From: Cyrtodaria siliqua
Taxonomy: Eukaryota; Mollusca; Bivalvia; Adapedonta; Hiatellidae
Assembly (NCBI GenBank): GCA_037043455.1
Contig: JAWPHD010001345.1
Location: forward strand, 1 to 64,000
Direction of reading: 5' to 3'
Length of the DNA: 64,000 nucleotides
Shown here: piece after piece, positions 31,691 through 42,165 of the stretch
How the letters are laid out: every line of letters begins with the position of its first letter
Numbering within the stretch: position 1 is the first letter of the stretch
The notes under the pieces: model-generated
The model's input: only the letters and a program-made list of their open reading frames with translations
Told to the model about the DNA's origin: nothing
The model's database searches: none
Position numbers and translations under genes: made by a program

Positions 31691-33090
31691 CCGAAGGTAA
31701 TTAAAAAAAGTTTAAGGAAGCAGAACAAAAATCAAAAACAATTATAGCTCAAGCAAAGAAAAACAATTGGGAGGAATTTATATCTACTTGGAATTAGAGG
31801 TAAATCATTTTCTGTCATCCCTTTACTAAAGACAAACTTACAATATGAGACCACTAATAAAGAAACGTTTTTCCAAGTCTCTAGTGAAACAAATCTCAAT
31901 CAAACTACTAATGAATACCAAAGTAACTTCGAAGATAATTGCAATGCTAAAATTAATGAAGCAGATAGTGACGAATTCAAACATTTACTCAATTTAACTT
32001 TTTCTTTATTCGAATTGAAAGAAGCAATAAACAGCAGAAAGAACTCCGCCGTGGGACCTGATAAAATATCATACGTTTTATTCAAACACATGCCTGACTC
32101 CACTCTTCATATTTGGCTTTCCCTTTATAACAATATTTGGTCCTCCAAAAATTATCCCATTTCCTGGAGACTGGCCTGCGTTATCCCAATATTTAAACCT
32201 AATAAAGATATCAATGACCCCAAATCCTATCGCCCTATATGTCTTACTTCCCACCCTAGTAAACTAATGGAATTCATGGTCAAAACCCGCCTTGAACACT
32301 TCCTAGAATCAAATAACTTAATAAATATCAGTCTGGGTTTAGAAAGGATCGAAGCTTCACTCAAGATCAATTGTCTATACTCCAACACGATATTAGTTTT
32401 GCCTAAAACATCGGCCATTCTGTATTAGCTATCTTTCTCGATTTACAGGCAGCTTTTGATCTTGTCTGAAACATCGGCATCCTTTCTAAATTATATGACC
32501 TCAGAATAAGAGGAAATTGCTTTTATTTTATCAAGGCTTTCCTTCAGGATAGGAAGATTGTAGTCAAAGTTGGCGACTCGTTTTCAGATGAGGAAACGCT
32601 TGAGAGAGGAACGCCCCAAGGTTAAATTATCTCCCCCTTTCTTTTTAATGTGTTAATTAATGACCTCCCTGATATTTTGAAAGGCTCTGGTATGGAAATT
32701 AGCCAGTTTGCTGACGACAGTAGTACATGGATTACTGGGAAAAACTTAAACTATCTTCAGAAAAAAGCACAAAAATGGTTAAATTTAATTTGGGAATGGG
32801 CAAATAAATGGGGATTTAAGGTTATCGTCAAATAAAACTGTTGGCATTATATTTGGTAATTCCTCTTGTGATACCGTAGATTTATATCTAAGGGATACCA
32901 AAATTGTATTTTGTAAAACTGTTACCTTTTAGGCCTCATTTGGGATCGTCCTTTAAATTTCTCTGCACATATTTATAAACTTATAGCCAAATGTGAAAAA
33001 GACCTAAACATGTCACGTATACTGCAAGGAACAGATTTTGGCTCCGATAGAAAAAACACTAATTGTCTTATATAAAACCCTCATTAGATA
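31683..33090 (+). pseudogene. Non-LTR retrotransposon A: reverse transcriptase
   Basis: The RT copies element RNA at the nicked target. Visible in order: KEAINSRKNSAVGPDKI (about 32018), WRLACVIPIFKPNKD and NDPKSYRPICLTS (32160-32250), a broken SGFRK region, FLDLQAAFD (about 32437, first catalytic Asp), ERGTPQG followed by a TAA (about 32605), and SQFADDSSTW (about 32700; the FADD active site). It is interrupted by stops near 31796, 32428, 32467, 32625 and 32835 and by frame changes. It is cut at about 33090 by an insertion on the other strand and continues at 34221. Confidence 0.85.
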
Positions 33091-34225
33091 TAAAGAAATA
33101 TAAAAAGATCAGACAGGGAAAGTAGCATTCAGTATGACAGTCAACCACAAAACACAGAAACAAACACGCAAACAGACAAACAAGAAGGCAAAAGTAATAA
33201 TAAATGCAAACGACATCACAAACACAAAAGGGTTGACAATAGGCTAACGCCTTGGGACGGTCAGTGGCAAAGTAGACCACTGGGGGTTTAAACCGGTTCT
33301 AGGGTGCACCAAACCTCACACTTACCCTACTGTCATCCCATTAAAACAGGACAGTGTAAATAAAGAAATCCCCGCCAAGATCTAATCTCTTACCAACAAG
33401 GCAGCATCAATAGGCAATATAAGTAAAACACAAATATGCTCGTGTAAATATAATACAAAAAAAAAATAGCCTAGAAAGCCACAATGAAGGTACTCAATGA
33501 CTTGGCAGAAGCCAGAGCAACAAGAGAATAAACCATTAAGGGCACGCCAAGAAAGATCATAGACAAACATCAAACGCCACCGTCCCAATGGGCTTTAGGT
33601 AGGCGTCATCATAGGGTCCACAGCCTGTCCGGTCATCGTACAATTAAAGAGGAAAGAATAGTGGCGAACTGTCAAAGGGTCCACCACCAAGCATGTAGTA
33701 CGTCGCAAAATGATAGGGTCATAACCTCTTTTGATAAACTTTTTAACAAGTTTAACAAAGATAGTATGAAAGTGATCATGACCAAGAATCTTACGAAGTT
33801 TATAAATCGCATCACCATAGAAGTCAGGTTGTGATAGTCCTTGTCGCAGACGAGTCCTTAAATTACTTTTATATTTGGAAAGAAGATCAGGGTTACGACA
33901 ATACAATTTTGCAAAGGTTTTACGAAGTTTATGGTAACGGTAACCATGATTGAATAGCTTTTTAGTTATACAAAGATTACGAATATTAAAGTCCTGAACT
34001 CGAGTACAGGCTCTTGAAAAGCGAATTTGAGACACATACACCCCGTAAGAAGTTGCTCGGGGAAAATCCCCATCCAAGTGGGGATAATTAACAATGTCAA
34101 AATTAAAATCATCTCTCTTGTCATAGGTGTTACTAATTATTTCACCATTTTCAATCGAGAGATCTAAATCAAGAAAAGAAGCGTTATTATCAGATATATT
34201 AAATTGATTATGGAACCCATGTGTA
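33091..34225 (-). pseudogene. Second retroelement inserted in A: RT C-terminal part and 3' UTR
   Basis: The minus-strand frame 33595-34230 (about 210 residues) carries FLDLDLSIENGEI, YDKRDDFNFDIVNYPHLDG, SYGVYVSQIRFSRAC, CITKKLFNHGYRYHKLRK and GLSQPDFYGDAIYKLRKI. I know this as the region after the YIDD active site in a reverse-transcriptase family abundant in aquatic invertebrates; the clade (possibly Penelope-like or DIRS-like) is not settled. No RT core is present. Downstream on the same strand, 33091-33594 is its 3' UTR, relatives of which lie at 38932-39122 (same strand) and about 50200-50590 (opposite strand). Retroelement A resumes directly after it. Confidence 0.7.
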
Positions 34226-35617
34226 TTCATCTGCTGCTCCGTCTCTACTGCATAAACTGGATATTATTCCAAATAAGGCATTGAGGATATCACTAAGGAC
34301 GCTAAATAGCACGCCTAAACATTTATTAGAACATGAGGCGGGAGTATTACCACTCCTTTTACATCGAGAGGAGCAGTTGCTGCGGTTCTGGGCCAGGACT
34401 CAAACAAAAATATCACAAAATCCTGTAAATAACATTGATTTAAATGCATACTATAAAAATAAATTTCGTAATAAGCCTAAACCTTTCGGTATAGAAACAC
34501 TAAACTTGACAGAGGAATATAAATTAAATAAGATCACCAAAGCAAATTTTAAAACTCAAACAAAAAGATCACAAAATCCTGTAAATAACATTATTTTAAA
34601 TGCATTCTATAAAAATAAATTTCGTAATAAGCCTAAACCTTTCGGTATAGAAACACTAAACTTGACAGAGGAATATAAATTAAATAAGATCACCAAAGCA
34701 AATTTTAATACTAGAGACATGCAACCATGGACTCTAGCTTTACCAAAAGTTGATACTTCTCTTTCAAATATTATTAATAAACAGGACAACCCATCCATTA
34801 TAAAACAAGCTTTTATGGACCATATTGATAACAACTATAACTATCATGTAAACGTTTTTACGGATGGGTCAAAGGACCCTGGCACAGGACGCGTGGCATC
34901 TGCCTTTGTAATACCCCGTCTCAAAACGTTGGCAAAATTATTCGAATCTCTGATGGTCTATCCATTTTTACTGCCGAGCTGATTGCAATAATTAAGTCCC
35001 TTAAATGGGTTTTCAAAAATAAACCTACTAAATCAGTAATTTTCTCCCGATTCCCTTTCCAGCCTTACCGCCATTAAAGATAGAAAATGCAAATCTAGAC
35101 CGGACCTAATTTCGGACATATTAATATGCTTAACGACTGTAACATACTGGGTTTATCCATTAGTTTAGAATGGTGCCCAGCCCATGTAAATATTTCCGGC
35201 AATGAAAAGGCCGACCTAGCTTGTAAAGCTGGAATGGACCATCCTTTTATTGATAAACATGTAGCATTTGGACCTTCAGAAGTTTATTCCTGTATCCGTA
35301 AAACAATTAATGTTAAACTAAACCATTATCTAACTAATCAGACAAATAAATTCAGCACCTTTACTAGACTTAGCCATAACTTTAGAAATCATGACCTGTT
35401 TTCGGGCAATAAAATCCTTACCAAAACTATAACCAGACTTAGAATGGGATATAACTTATTACCTGCGAGTCTAGGAAGCCACATCATTAATGATCTTTCC
35501 AAAAACTGTCCTTCCTGCCCGGTCCCATACGCCACTGAACACTTACTTCTTGAATGCAGTCAGCTCGACACAAAACGGGACGAATTAGAGGGATTGAATA
35601 TCTTTGGAAGGAAATAA
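34221..35617 (+). pseudogene. Non-LTR retrotransposon A: RT end, RNase H and zinc knuckle
   Basis: YSSAAPSLLHKLDIIPNKAL continues the RT thumb. A 52-residue segment (TQTK-SQNPVNNI to ITKANF) is duplicated in tandem, in frame (about 34400-34711). RNase H follows: VFTDGSK (about 34855, first Asp), a broken FTAEL-IAIIKSLKW region (34970-35010), FSDSLSSLTAI after a shift (about 35042), and EWCPAHVNISGNEKADLACK (about 35165-35225). The C-terminus has the knuckle CPSCPVPYATEHLLLEC (about 35510-35560). RNase H removes template RNA and indicates an I/Jockey-related clade. The frame 35126-35617 is intact; the remainder is broken. Confidence 0.85.
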
Positions 35618-36196
35618 TCCACCTTTGCTTTCAATATATCTAAAGCCTGCTCTAACCATTTTTATATCTATATTGTAATATATGGGATAAAGAGTGAGTG
35701 GATGCCACATATGTTTGCAGTAAAATTAAACAATGAATATCCCATTGCGCACATCGACAAAAACTTAGTCGTATATACACATTTTAATACTTATTACCAC
35801 TTGTTTTATCAGAAGCATCTTATCTATAGGCAGTCATTCATTATTAGAGCAGGCTGCTGTTCCACTATATCACATAGTATCTATATATATCTTTGATCAT
35901 TGCCCTCCCCAGTGTGGCCTCCACGTGGCTCTGTGTGGACAGACACCCTTTTCTCAGACGAAGGTCTCTAGACGGTATTAAGACAATTCGGATGCTGAGG
36001 ACGGATGCCTGACAAACCGCACTGGGTATTTTTATCATTTTTAATAACCTTTTATATGCAATATATTTTAAACATTTCAGTAAATTAAACGGGAGCAATG
36101 ATAAGATAAAATATGGATAATGTACATATATTACATAATGCATGTATATTTTTACTATTACACAATTACACTACCTGTTGTGCCTTGTGGTTTCAG
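35618..36196. other. Post-retrotransposon AT-rich region
   Basis: It probably includes the short 3' UTR of element A, but no tail repeat was identified. A CTCAGACGAAGGTCTCTAGACG hairpin-like segment (two short halves) lies near 35952. Otherwise nothing recognised. It ends in a splice-acceptor-like CCTTGTGGTTTCAG. Confidence 0.4.
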
Positions 36197-36319
36197 AGAA
36201 GAATGATTTTTGAGTTGGTAATTCAAAATAGAGGTATTGAAGGACAAGACAAAAACACAATTAGATATTTCGCCAGACTCATTGAGACACTTTATGGGAT
36301 TTATTTGCAACTAAAGTAG
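36197..36319 (+). pseudogene. Possible terminal exon, 40 residues, unrecognised
   Basis: Following the acceptor-like TTTCAG at 36191-36196, a frame runs without stops: RRMIFELVIQNRGIEG, QDKNTIRYFARLIETLYG, IYLQLK, stop. The amphipathic residue pattern is protein-like against an AT-rich background. There is no partner exon in the window and no family recognised. It could be a host gene's last exon or chance. Confidence 0.3.
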
Positions 36320-36710
36320 TTTACATGCATGCATAACCATCAGATGCTTTAAGGATCCATTGGCATCAATTATCATGCTCTCAGATATAGGCGAATAAAA
36401 CAATAGAAAATGCTGAGGAAATACTTTTCATTTCGCTGTTAAGTTTAGTTTAAACAATATTTTATTCACAAATGTTTTATAATTTACATTGTTTTCTATA
36501 GACATTCGAAGATGCTACAAATATGTGAAAAGGATTCACTTGTCGACACGTCAAGTTTCTCTTCTGTGGTTCGTGGGGAACATTGTACATGTTGTAAAAA
36601 TATATTCAAAAAATACATAATTCGAAGCATACACAATTTCCGGTAGTCGTTTCCCATGTAAATTTCATGATTGAGGGCGTCCCCTGCTTCTGAAGATAAT
36701 TGATACGTTT
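36320..36710. other. No recognisable feature
   Basis: AT-rich sequence without repeat relatives in the window or protein-like frames. Confidence 0.4.
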
Positions 36711-37135
36711 TTAGCTCGACTGATCAAAGATCAGCAGAGCTTATGCCGTGGTGCGGCGTCCGTCTTCCGTCTGTCCGTCCGTCCGTCCGTAAACTTTTGT
36801 TTGTGGCGACTACTCCTCTGAAACTACTTGACGGATTTTCATGAAACTTTGCAGGAATATTGCTCTTGATGTCTAGTTGATTTGATGTTTAGTTGATCGT
36901 AGCAAAAACTCAGGTCGGCCGGAAATTCAAGATAGCCGCCACGGCTAAAAATAGATTTTAAAAATGTAATTTTTTGGCGACTACTTCTCAAAAAAACGTA
37001 AGTGATATTGATTTGGAACCTTTGCATGGAACTTGACAGGAATGTTGCTCTTGATGTCTAGTTGATCCTAGCAAATTTTAGGTCTGTAGGAAATTCAGGA
37101 TGGCCGCCACTGCTAAACATAGATTTTAAAAATGC
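36711..37135 (+). mobile_element. Helentron-like element, 5' end and first array units
   Basis: It starts TTTTTAGCTCGACTGATC with a CTGATC/GATCAG hairpin, then CAGCAGAGCTTATGCCG, a GTCCGTCC tract and GACTACTCCTCTGAAACTAC units. It is interrupted at about 37135 by the 0.6-kb duplicated segment and resumes at about 38366. Confidence 0.7.
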
Positions 37136-38365
37136 GACTGCCGTTTCCAAAAGTCCACTCTCATACTCTTTTATATAGCACAGCGGCGTTGCTTGTGCAG
37201 TGTGGCGGCAGTAAAACGTCTCCCCGCGCTTGCAATCAGGACTGTTATTCATTCGATCTTTGGAGATCGCTGAGCCCGATACTTTTATTTAGTTATCGGT
37301 GGTACATTTTCAATTTCTTTTGTTTTCTTACTTAATTTTTGATTCGGTGGTTCCACTACTCCGGCAGATAAAAGGCTCTGGGTATTGTTTAACCACTCAT
37401 AGGATATGTTGTCTGCTTTTTAATTTAAATTAGTCTTTTGGCTGTTACTTGTGATACGCAGACGTCATAATCGCTGCTCCCAACTAAATTCCATTATGTT
37501 TATTTCGCTCTTCGGGGCATTTCATTTTATTAGATACTGGGACCATACGCCGTACGACATGGGGGAGAAATATACTCCATGTCCACCGCCATATGCATTC
37601 CATCTTCGGGATGGTTAACATTTTGTACTATTGATTTTATGAATATTGAGTTCTGCTCAACCCGAGGCTAGAGGGCGTGAGCGGTAGCTAGCATATTTCA
37701 CTACCGTTCATGAACAGTCTCAATCAAACCGAGACTGCAATATTTCGTATATGTCGTGTTCGGCCGTTTCCAAAGGTCCACTCTCATACTCTTTTATATA
37801 GCACAGTGGCATTGCTTGTGCAGTGTGGCGGCAGTAAAACGTCTCACCGCGCTTGCAATCAGGACTGTTATTCATTCGATCTTTGGAGATCGCTGAGCCC
37901 GATATTTTTATTTAGCTATCGGTGATACATTTTCAATTTCTTTTGGTTTCTTACTTAATTTTTGATTCGGTGGTTCCACTACTCCGGCCGATAAAAGGCT
38001 CTGGGTTTTGTTTAACCACTCATAGGATATGTTGTCTGCTTTTTAATTTAGTCGTTTGGCTGTTACTTGTGATACGCAGGCTTCATAACCGCTGCTGCTC
38101 CCAACTAAATTCCATTATGCTTATTTCGCTCTTCGGGGCATTTAATTTTATTAGATACTGGGACCATACGCCGTACGACATGGGGAAGAAATATACGCCA
38201 TGTCCACCGCCATATTCATGCCATTTTGGGGATGGTTAAAATGTTGTACTATTGATTTTATGAATATTGAGTTCTGCTCAACCCGGGGCAAGAGAGCTCA
38301 ATCAAACCGAGACTGCAATATTTCGTATATGTCGTGTTCGGCCGTTTCCAAAGGTCCACTCTCAT
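37136..38365. repeat. ~0.6-kb tandem pair inserted in the array, possibly LTR-like
   Basis: Units start GCCGTTTCCAAA(A/G)GTCCAC at about 37139 and 37764, with a third start at 38340 cut after 25 bases. Each contains TTTTATATAGCACAG, CTTTGGAGATCGCTGAG, GATTCGGTGGTTCCAC and AACCGAGACTGCAATATTTCG. Unit 2 is shorter by about 50 bases near its end. TATA-like and A/T-rich transitions would fit solo or tandem LTRs, but there is no TG..CA end and no coding, so this is unclassified. Confidence 0.55.
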
Positions 38366-38931
38366 ACTCCTTTGTGGCGATTACTTTTCAAAAACCGTGT
38401 GATATTGAATTGGAACCTTTACCAAAATGACTGGTGTGACATGTATTGGGTCCTAACCACGATTCATTTTGATTCGATGTCAAACATGGCCGCTAACGGC
38501 CATCTTTGTTTACATAGAGCTATATAGGAAGAATTTGTGGCGACTACTCCTCTGAAACTACTTGACAGATTTTCATGAAACTTGACAGGAATGTTGCTCG
38601 TGATGTCTACTTGATCCTAGCAAAATTTCAGGTCGGCTGGAAATTAAAGATGGTCGCCACGGCTAAAAATAGTTTTTAAAAATGCAATTTTGTGGCGACT
38701 ACTTCTCAAAACCGTAAGTGATATTGATTTGGAACCTTTACCAAAATGACTGGCACGACATGTAGTTGATCCTAATTCAAGTTCATTTTGATTTGGATGT
38801 CAAACAGCGGCCATCTCTGTTTACATAGAGTTATATAGGAACAACTTGCGGCGGCTACTCTGAAACTACATTGTGGAATTTTATGGAACTTGACAGGAAT
38901 GTTGCTCTTGATGTCTTGTTGATCATAGCAA
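38366..38931 (+). repeat. Helentron-like ~315-bp array, continued
   Basis: GACTACTCCTCTGAAACTAC and GACTACTTCTCAAAA half units with GATGGTCGCCACGGC motifs continue until a fragment of the second retroelement interrupts at 38932. Confidence 0.7.
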
Positions 38932-39122
38932 AGAAGAAATATAAAAAGATCGGACAGGGAAAGTAGCATTCAAGGAGGACAGGCAACCACAAAACACAGA
39001 AACAAACACGCAAACAGACAAACAAGAAGGCAAAAGCAATAATAAATGCAAACGACATCACAAACAAAAAAGGGTTGACAATAGGGCTACCGCCTTGGAA
39101 CGGTCAGTGGCAAAGTAGGCCA
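38932..39122 (-). mobile_element. 3' UTR fragment of the second retroelement
   Basis: Close copy of 33093-33290 (GAAATATAAAAAGATC-GACAGGGAAAGTAGC to GGTCAGTGGCAAAGTAG). It is 5'-truncated, lies in the same orientation and sits within the bivalve array (left flank TGATCATAGCAAAGAA), so it is an independent insertion. Confidence 0.75.
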
Positions 39123-39595
39123 CCTTAGGCCACTTCAGGTTGGTAGGAAATTCAAAACGGCATCCACTGCTAAAAATACTGGTGCGACATGTACTTGGTC
39201 CTAACCAAGATTCATATCGATTCCATGTCAAACATGGCTGCCAGTGGCCATCTTTGTTTACATAGGAAAAACTTGTAGCGATTTAAAAATGCGATTTTGT
39301 GGTGACTACTTCTCAAAAAACATAAGTGATATTGATTTGGAACCTTTACCAAAATGACCGTCATGACATGTAGTTGTTCCTAACCAAAGTTCATTTTGAT
39401 TTGAATGTCAAACATGGACACCAGTGGCCATCTTTGTTAACATAGAGTTATAAAGGAAAACTTGTGGCGACTACTCCTCTGAGACTACTTGAAGGATTTT
39501 CATGAAACTAATCATTAATGTTGCTCTTGATGTCTAGTTAATCCTAGCAAAATTTCAGATCGTACGGAAATTCACGATGGCCGCCATGGCAAAAA
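39123..39595 (+). repeat. Helentron-like array, last part
   Basis: Degenerate units (CAAACATGGCTGCCAGTGGCC, in two short halves; GACTACTTCTCAAAAAAC; GATGGCCGCCATGG) end against a fragment of retroelement A at 39597. No 3' hairpin end is present. Confidence 0.6.
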
Positions 39596-39882
39596 GAAAC
39601 CTACCAAATCAGTTATTTTTTCCCGATTCCCTTTCCAACCGCCATTAAAGATAGCAAAAGCAAATCTAGACCGGACCTAATTTCGGACATATTAATATAC
39701 TTAAAGCCACAGAGTCTCTACATCAATCGATTTCTTCATGTAGGCGTGGTTTTATTTGTAACTTCATGTTCACCAGCTCATGTCGAAATCGGGTATTTAA
39801 GCGAGCAAATATAGCGCAGGAATCATTTACTGTATATACATCGGCCAGTGCACATCGTACAGTAATTTTTAAGGAAAAAAAG

Positions 39883-39950
39883 TTAGCCTCGAACACACGA
39901 CCTTCTGATTTGAAATCCGGTGCTCTATCCATTGAACTACAACGCTGCTT
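39883..39950 (-). tRNA. tRNA-like sequence (pseudo-tRNA or SINE head)
   Basis: Minus strand: TAGTTCAATGGATAGAGC (A box region), a GGATTTCAAATC anticodon-arm-like palindrome and GTGTTCGAGGC (B box region). The arrangement and spacing match a tRNA, but the acceptor stem was not confirmed. It could be the promoter head of a second SINE family. Confidence 0.5.
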
Positions 39951-39985
39951 GGGAATATAGAATATTAACTACCGTATATTGCAAC

Positions 39986-40183
39986 TAATTGAATTGAATG
40001 TTGTTTAACGGCTCATCAACACAGTATAGGTTATTTAGAGTCGCCCCAGAGAGAGGGGAAGGATACACAGGAATCCGAGAACCATGCCCTACTCTTATTA
40101 TCGAATAGATTCCTATGGTTCTTTAACGTGCTCGGAGGATAGACCGATACACGGGACCGCCCGGTTTACGTCCCCATCCGACG
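39986..40183 (-). mobile_element. SINE, 5'-truncated
   Basis: Body and tail of the 27051-27376 family (GAATGTTGTTTAACGGCTC to CCCGGTTTACGTCCCC). It stops at CATCCGACG, lacking the tRNA head. The tail is TTCAA-rich. Confidence 0.8.
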
Positions 40184-40409
40184 CGAACGCAACTAAAGAT
40201 GATCAATTAATATGTTGTCCATATTATCGCACGTGTAAATTAACATTGCCTGCTGTAATACTGTATGTTATCAATATGAAACTAATACTTCGCCTCAACA
40301 CAACCATATCTCGACTTGTTATTTAGCGCTTGATGAGTTTGTGTGCGCGCGCTTGTTATTACGTAATGCCTATTTAGTGTTAAAAATGCTACAACATACC
40401 AATAAATAG

Positions 40410-40490
40410 CCTTGGTTTAGTGGTTTAGCGTACATCTTTCAAAACTTACAAGTGCAAGGCTGTGGTTCAAATCCCGTTCAGGGCAACTTT
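40410..40490 (+). tRNA. tRNA-like sequence
   Basis: TTGGTTTAGTGGTTTAGCG (A box region) and TGTGGTTCAAATCCCG (B box GGTTCAAATCC) about 35 bases apart, with GCCTTGG at one end and CAGGGCAA at the other giving a partial acceptor-like pairing. Most likely a tRNA pseudogene or SINE head. The flanks 40184-40409 and 40491-40666 hold nothing recognised. Confidence 0.5.
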
Positions 40491-40711
40491 ATTTTGATCA
40501 CATATATTCTGGAGCCGTATATTTATCGATGTTACCTGTACGGAGGCTAAATGAAAATGTGAAATGTTACGCATCTATTTCTGCTTATATACCGACTTTT
40601 GGGGTGTTCGTCGATTTGAAACTACTTCACAGGTTATTACCAGTGAAAATAGGGATTGTACAGCTTTAACGACTGTAACATACTGGGTTTATCCATTAAT
40701 TTAGAATGGTC

Positions 40712-42165
40712 ATACGGACCTCATAAATTATCGCCCTATTGCTTTAACGAGTTGTATATGTAAAACCATGGAACGAATGATTAAATAGAGACTTGTTTGG
40801 TACATGGAATCCAACAAGCTGATAACAAAGTATCAAAGTGTATTCCGGCGCCAACGAGGCACAACAATCTCATTTGATTTGAATCATTTATTAGGGAAGC
40901 TTTTGTAAAAAAAGAACATCTAGTCGCTGTATTTTTTGACTTGGAGAAAGCTTATGATACTGCATGGAAGTACGGTATCATGAATGACCTTTATGACCTT
41001 GGTCTTAGAGGTCGATTACCAATGTTTATAGAGAATTACTTAGAGGATAGACAGTTTCGTGTCCGAATGGGTTCCACCTTCTCTGACATCCATGAACAGG
41101 ATATGGGTGTGTCACAGGGCAGCATACTCTCTGTCACCCTTTTTAATATAAAAATTAACAGTATAGTTAATAAATGCATCCATTTTGGTGTGGAATGCTC
41201 TCTATATATGTTGACGACTTTGTTATATGTTATCGTGCAAAAAACATGAACACTATTGAGAGACAACTGCAACAACGTCTGAATAAACTTCAGAAGGTTT
41301 TAAATTTTCTAAATCTAAAACTAATTGTATGCACTTTTTTGTCAACTGCGTAAACATCATGAAGACCCTCATTTAACACTGGATGGGTCACCCATACCAG
41401 TAGTGGATGAAACAAATTTCCTTGGTCTTATTTTCGACCGTAAATCGACGTTTATACCACACCTTAAATACTTGAAGGCCAAGTGCCTTAAAGCTCTTAA
41501 TTTACTTAAAGTTGTTGCAAACACTAATTGGGGAGCAGATCGTAAAGTACTTTTACAACTTTATAGATCTCTTATCAGATCCAAACTGGACTACAGCTCA
41601 ATAGTATATGGATCGACTCGCAAATCATACTTGCAGATGCTCGATCCTATACATAATCAAGGATTACGACTCGCCTTAGGTGCCTTTCGTACATCACCAG
41701 CCGGAAGTCTATACGTTGAAGCGAATGAACCATCACTGTCTCATAGACGGAACAAATTAGTCCTTCAGTATGCCATTAAATTAAAATCTAACCCTTCAAA
41801 CCCAACTTTCGATAATGTTTTTAATCCTAGTTATGAACCTCTTTTTTATCGAAAACCGAAGGCCATTCGACGATTTGGTCTTCGTATTAAACCAAAATTA
41901 AGAGACACTGAAATCGACCTAAATTTGATTGCCAAGTACAAAGTACCACAAATTCCACCGTGGACTTTGGAAACACCAACAATTATTATCGATCTTTGTA
42001 ATAGTAACAAATCCAGTACAGACCCTATTAGACCGTGAGCCATACACTTTTTTGTTACCATCTCAAGGGACAAATTCTTACTACTACCATGTTATTGAGT
42101 ACCTTGTAGAGAAAATAAAAATCCATGATAGCAGTGTGAACAGGGTAGCTGATTCCTGTTATTAG
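40712..42165 (+). pseudogene. Non-LTR retrotransposon B: reverse transcriptase
   Basis: NYRPIALTSCICKTMERM at about 40730 opens the RT, followed by FRRQRGTT, then a continuous stretch VFFDLEKAYDTAWKYGIM (about 40930; catalytic Asp), EDRQFRVRMG, MGVSQGSILSVTLFNIKIN (about 41105) and, after a one-base shift, YVDDFVICY (about 41207; active site). Downstream ETNFLGLIFDRKSTF, ADRKVLLQLYRSLIRSK, DYSSIVYGS, MLDPIHNQGLRLALGAFRT and YVEANEPSLSHRRNKL (41400-41780) are classical post-RT motifs. The stretch 41325-42038 is a single open frame of 237 codons. No endonuclease and no RNase H remain, so it is truncated at both ends. Confidence 0.9.

Larger units (their letters stand above)
39597..40711 (+). 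mobile_element. Retroelement A fragment split by a ~960-bp insertion
   Basis: 39597-39705 matches 35020-35128 (RNase H region: TCAGTTATTTTTTCCCG, CCGGACCTAATTTCGGAC) and 40667-40711 matches the adjoining 35131-35173 (CGACTGTAACATACTGG). What separates them, 39706-40666, is foreign and holds a tRNA-like sequence, a SINE fragment and another tRNA-like sequence. The fragment then joins abruptly to retroelement B at 40712. Confidence 0.7.

Noticed and set aside
33068..33588. Cys/Phe-rich minus-strand frames
   Set aside because: They lie in retroelement 3' UTR (also at 38932-39122) and show low-complexity composition.
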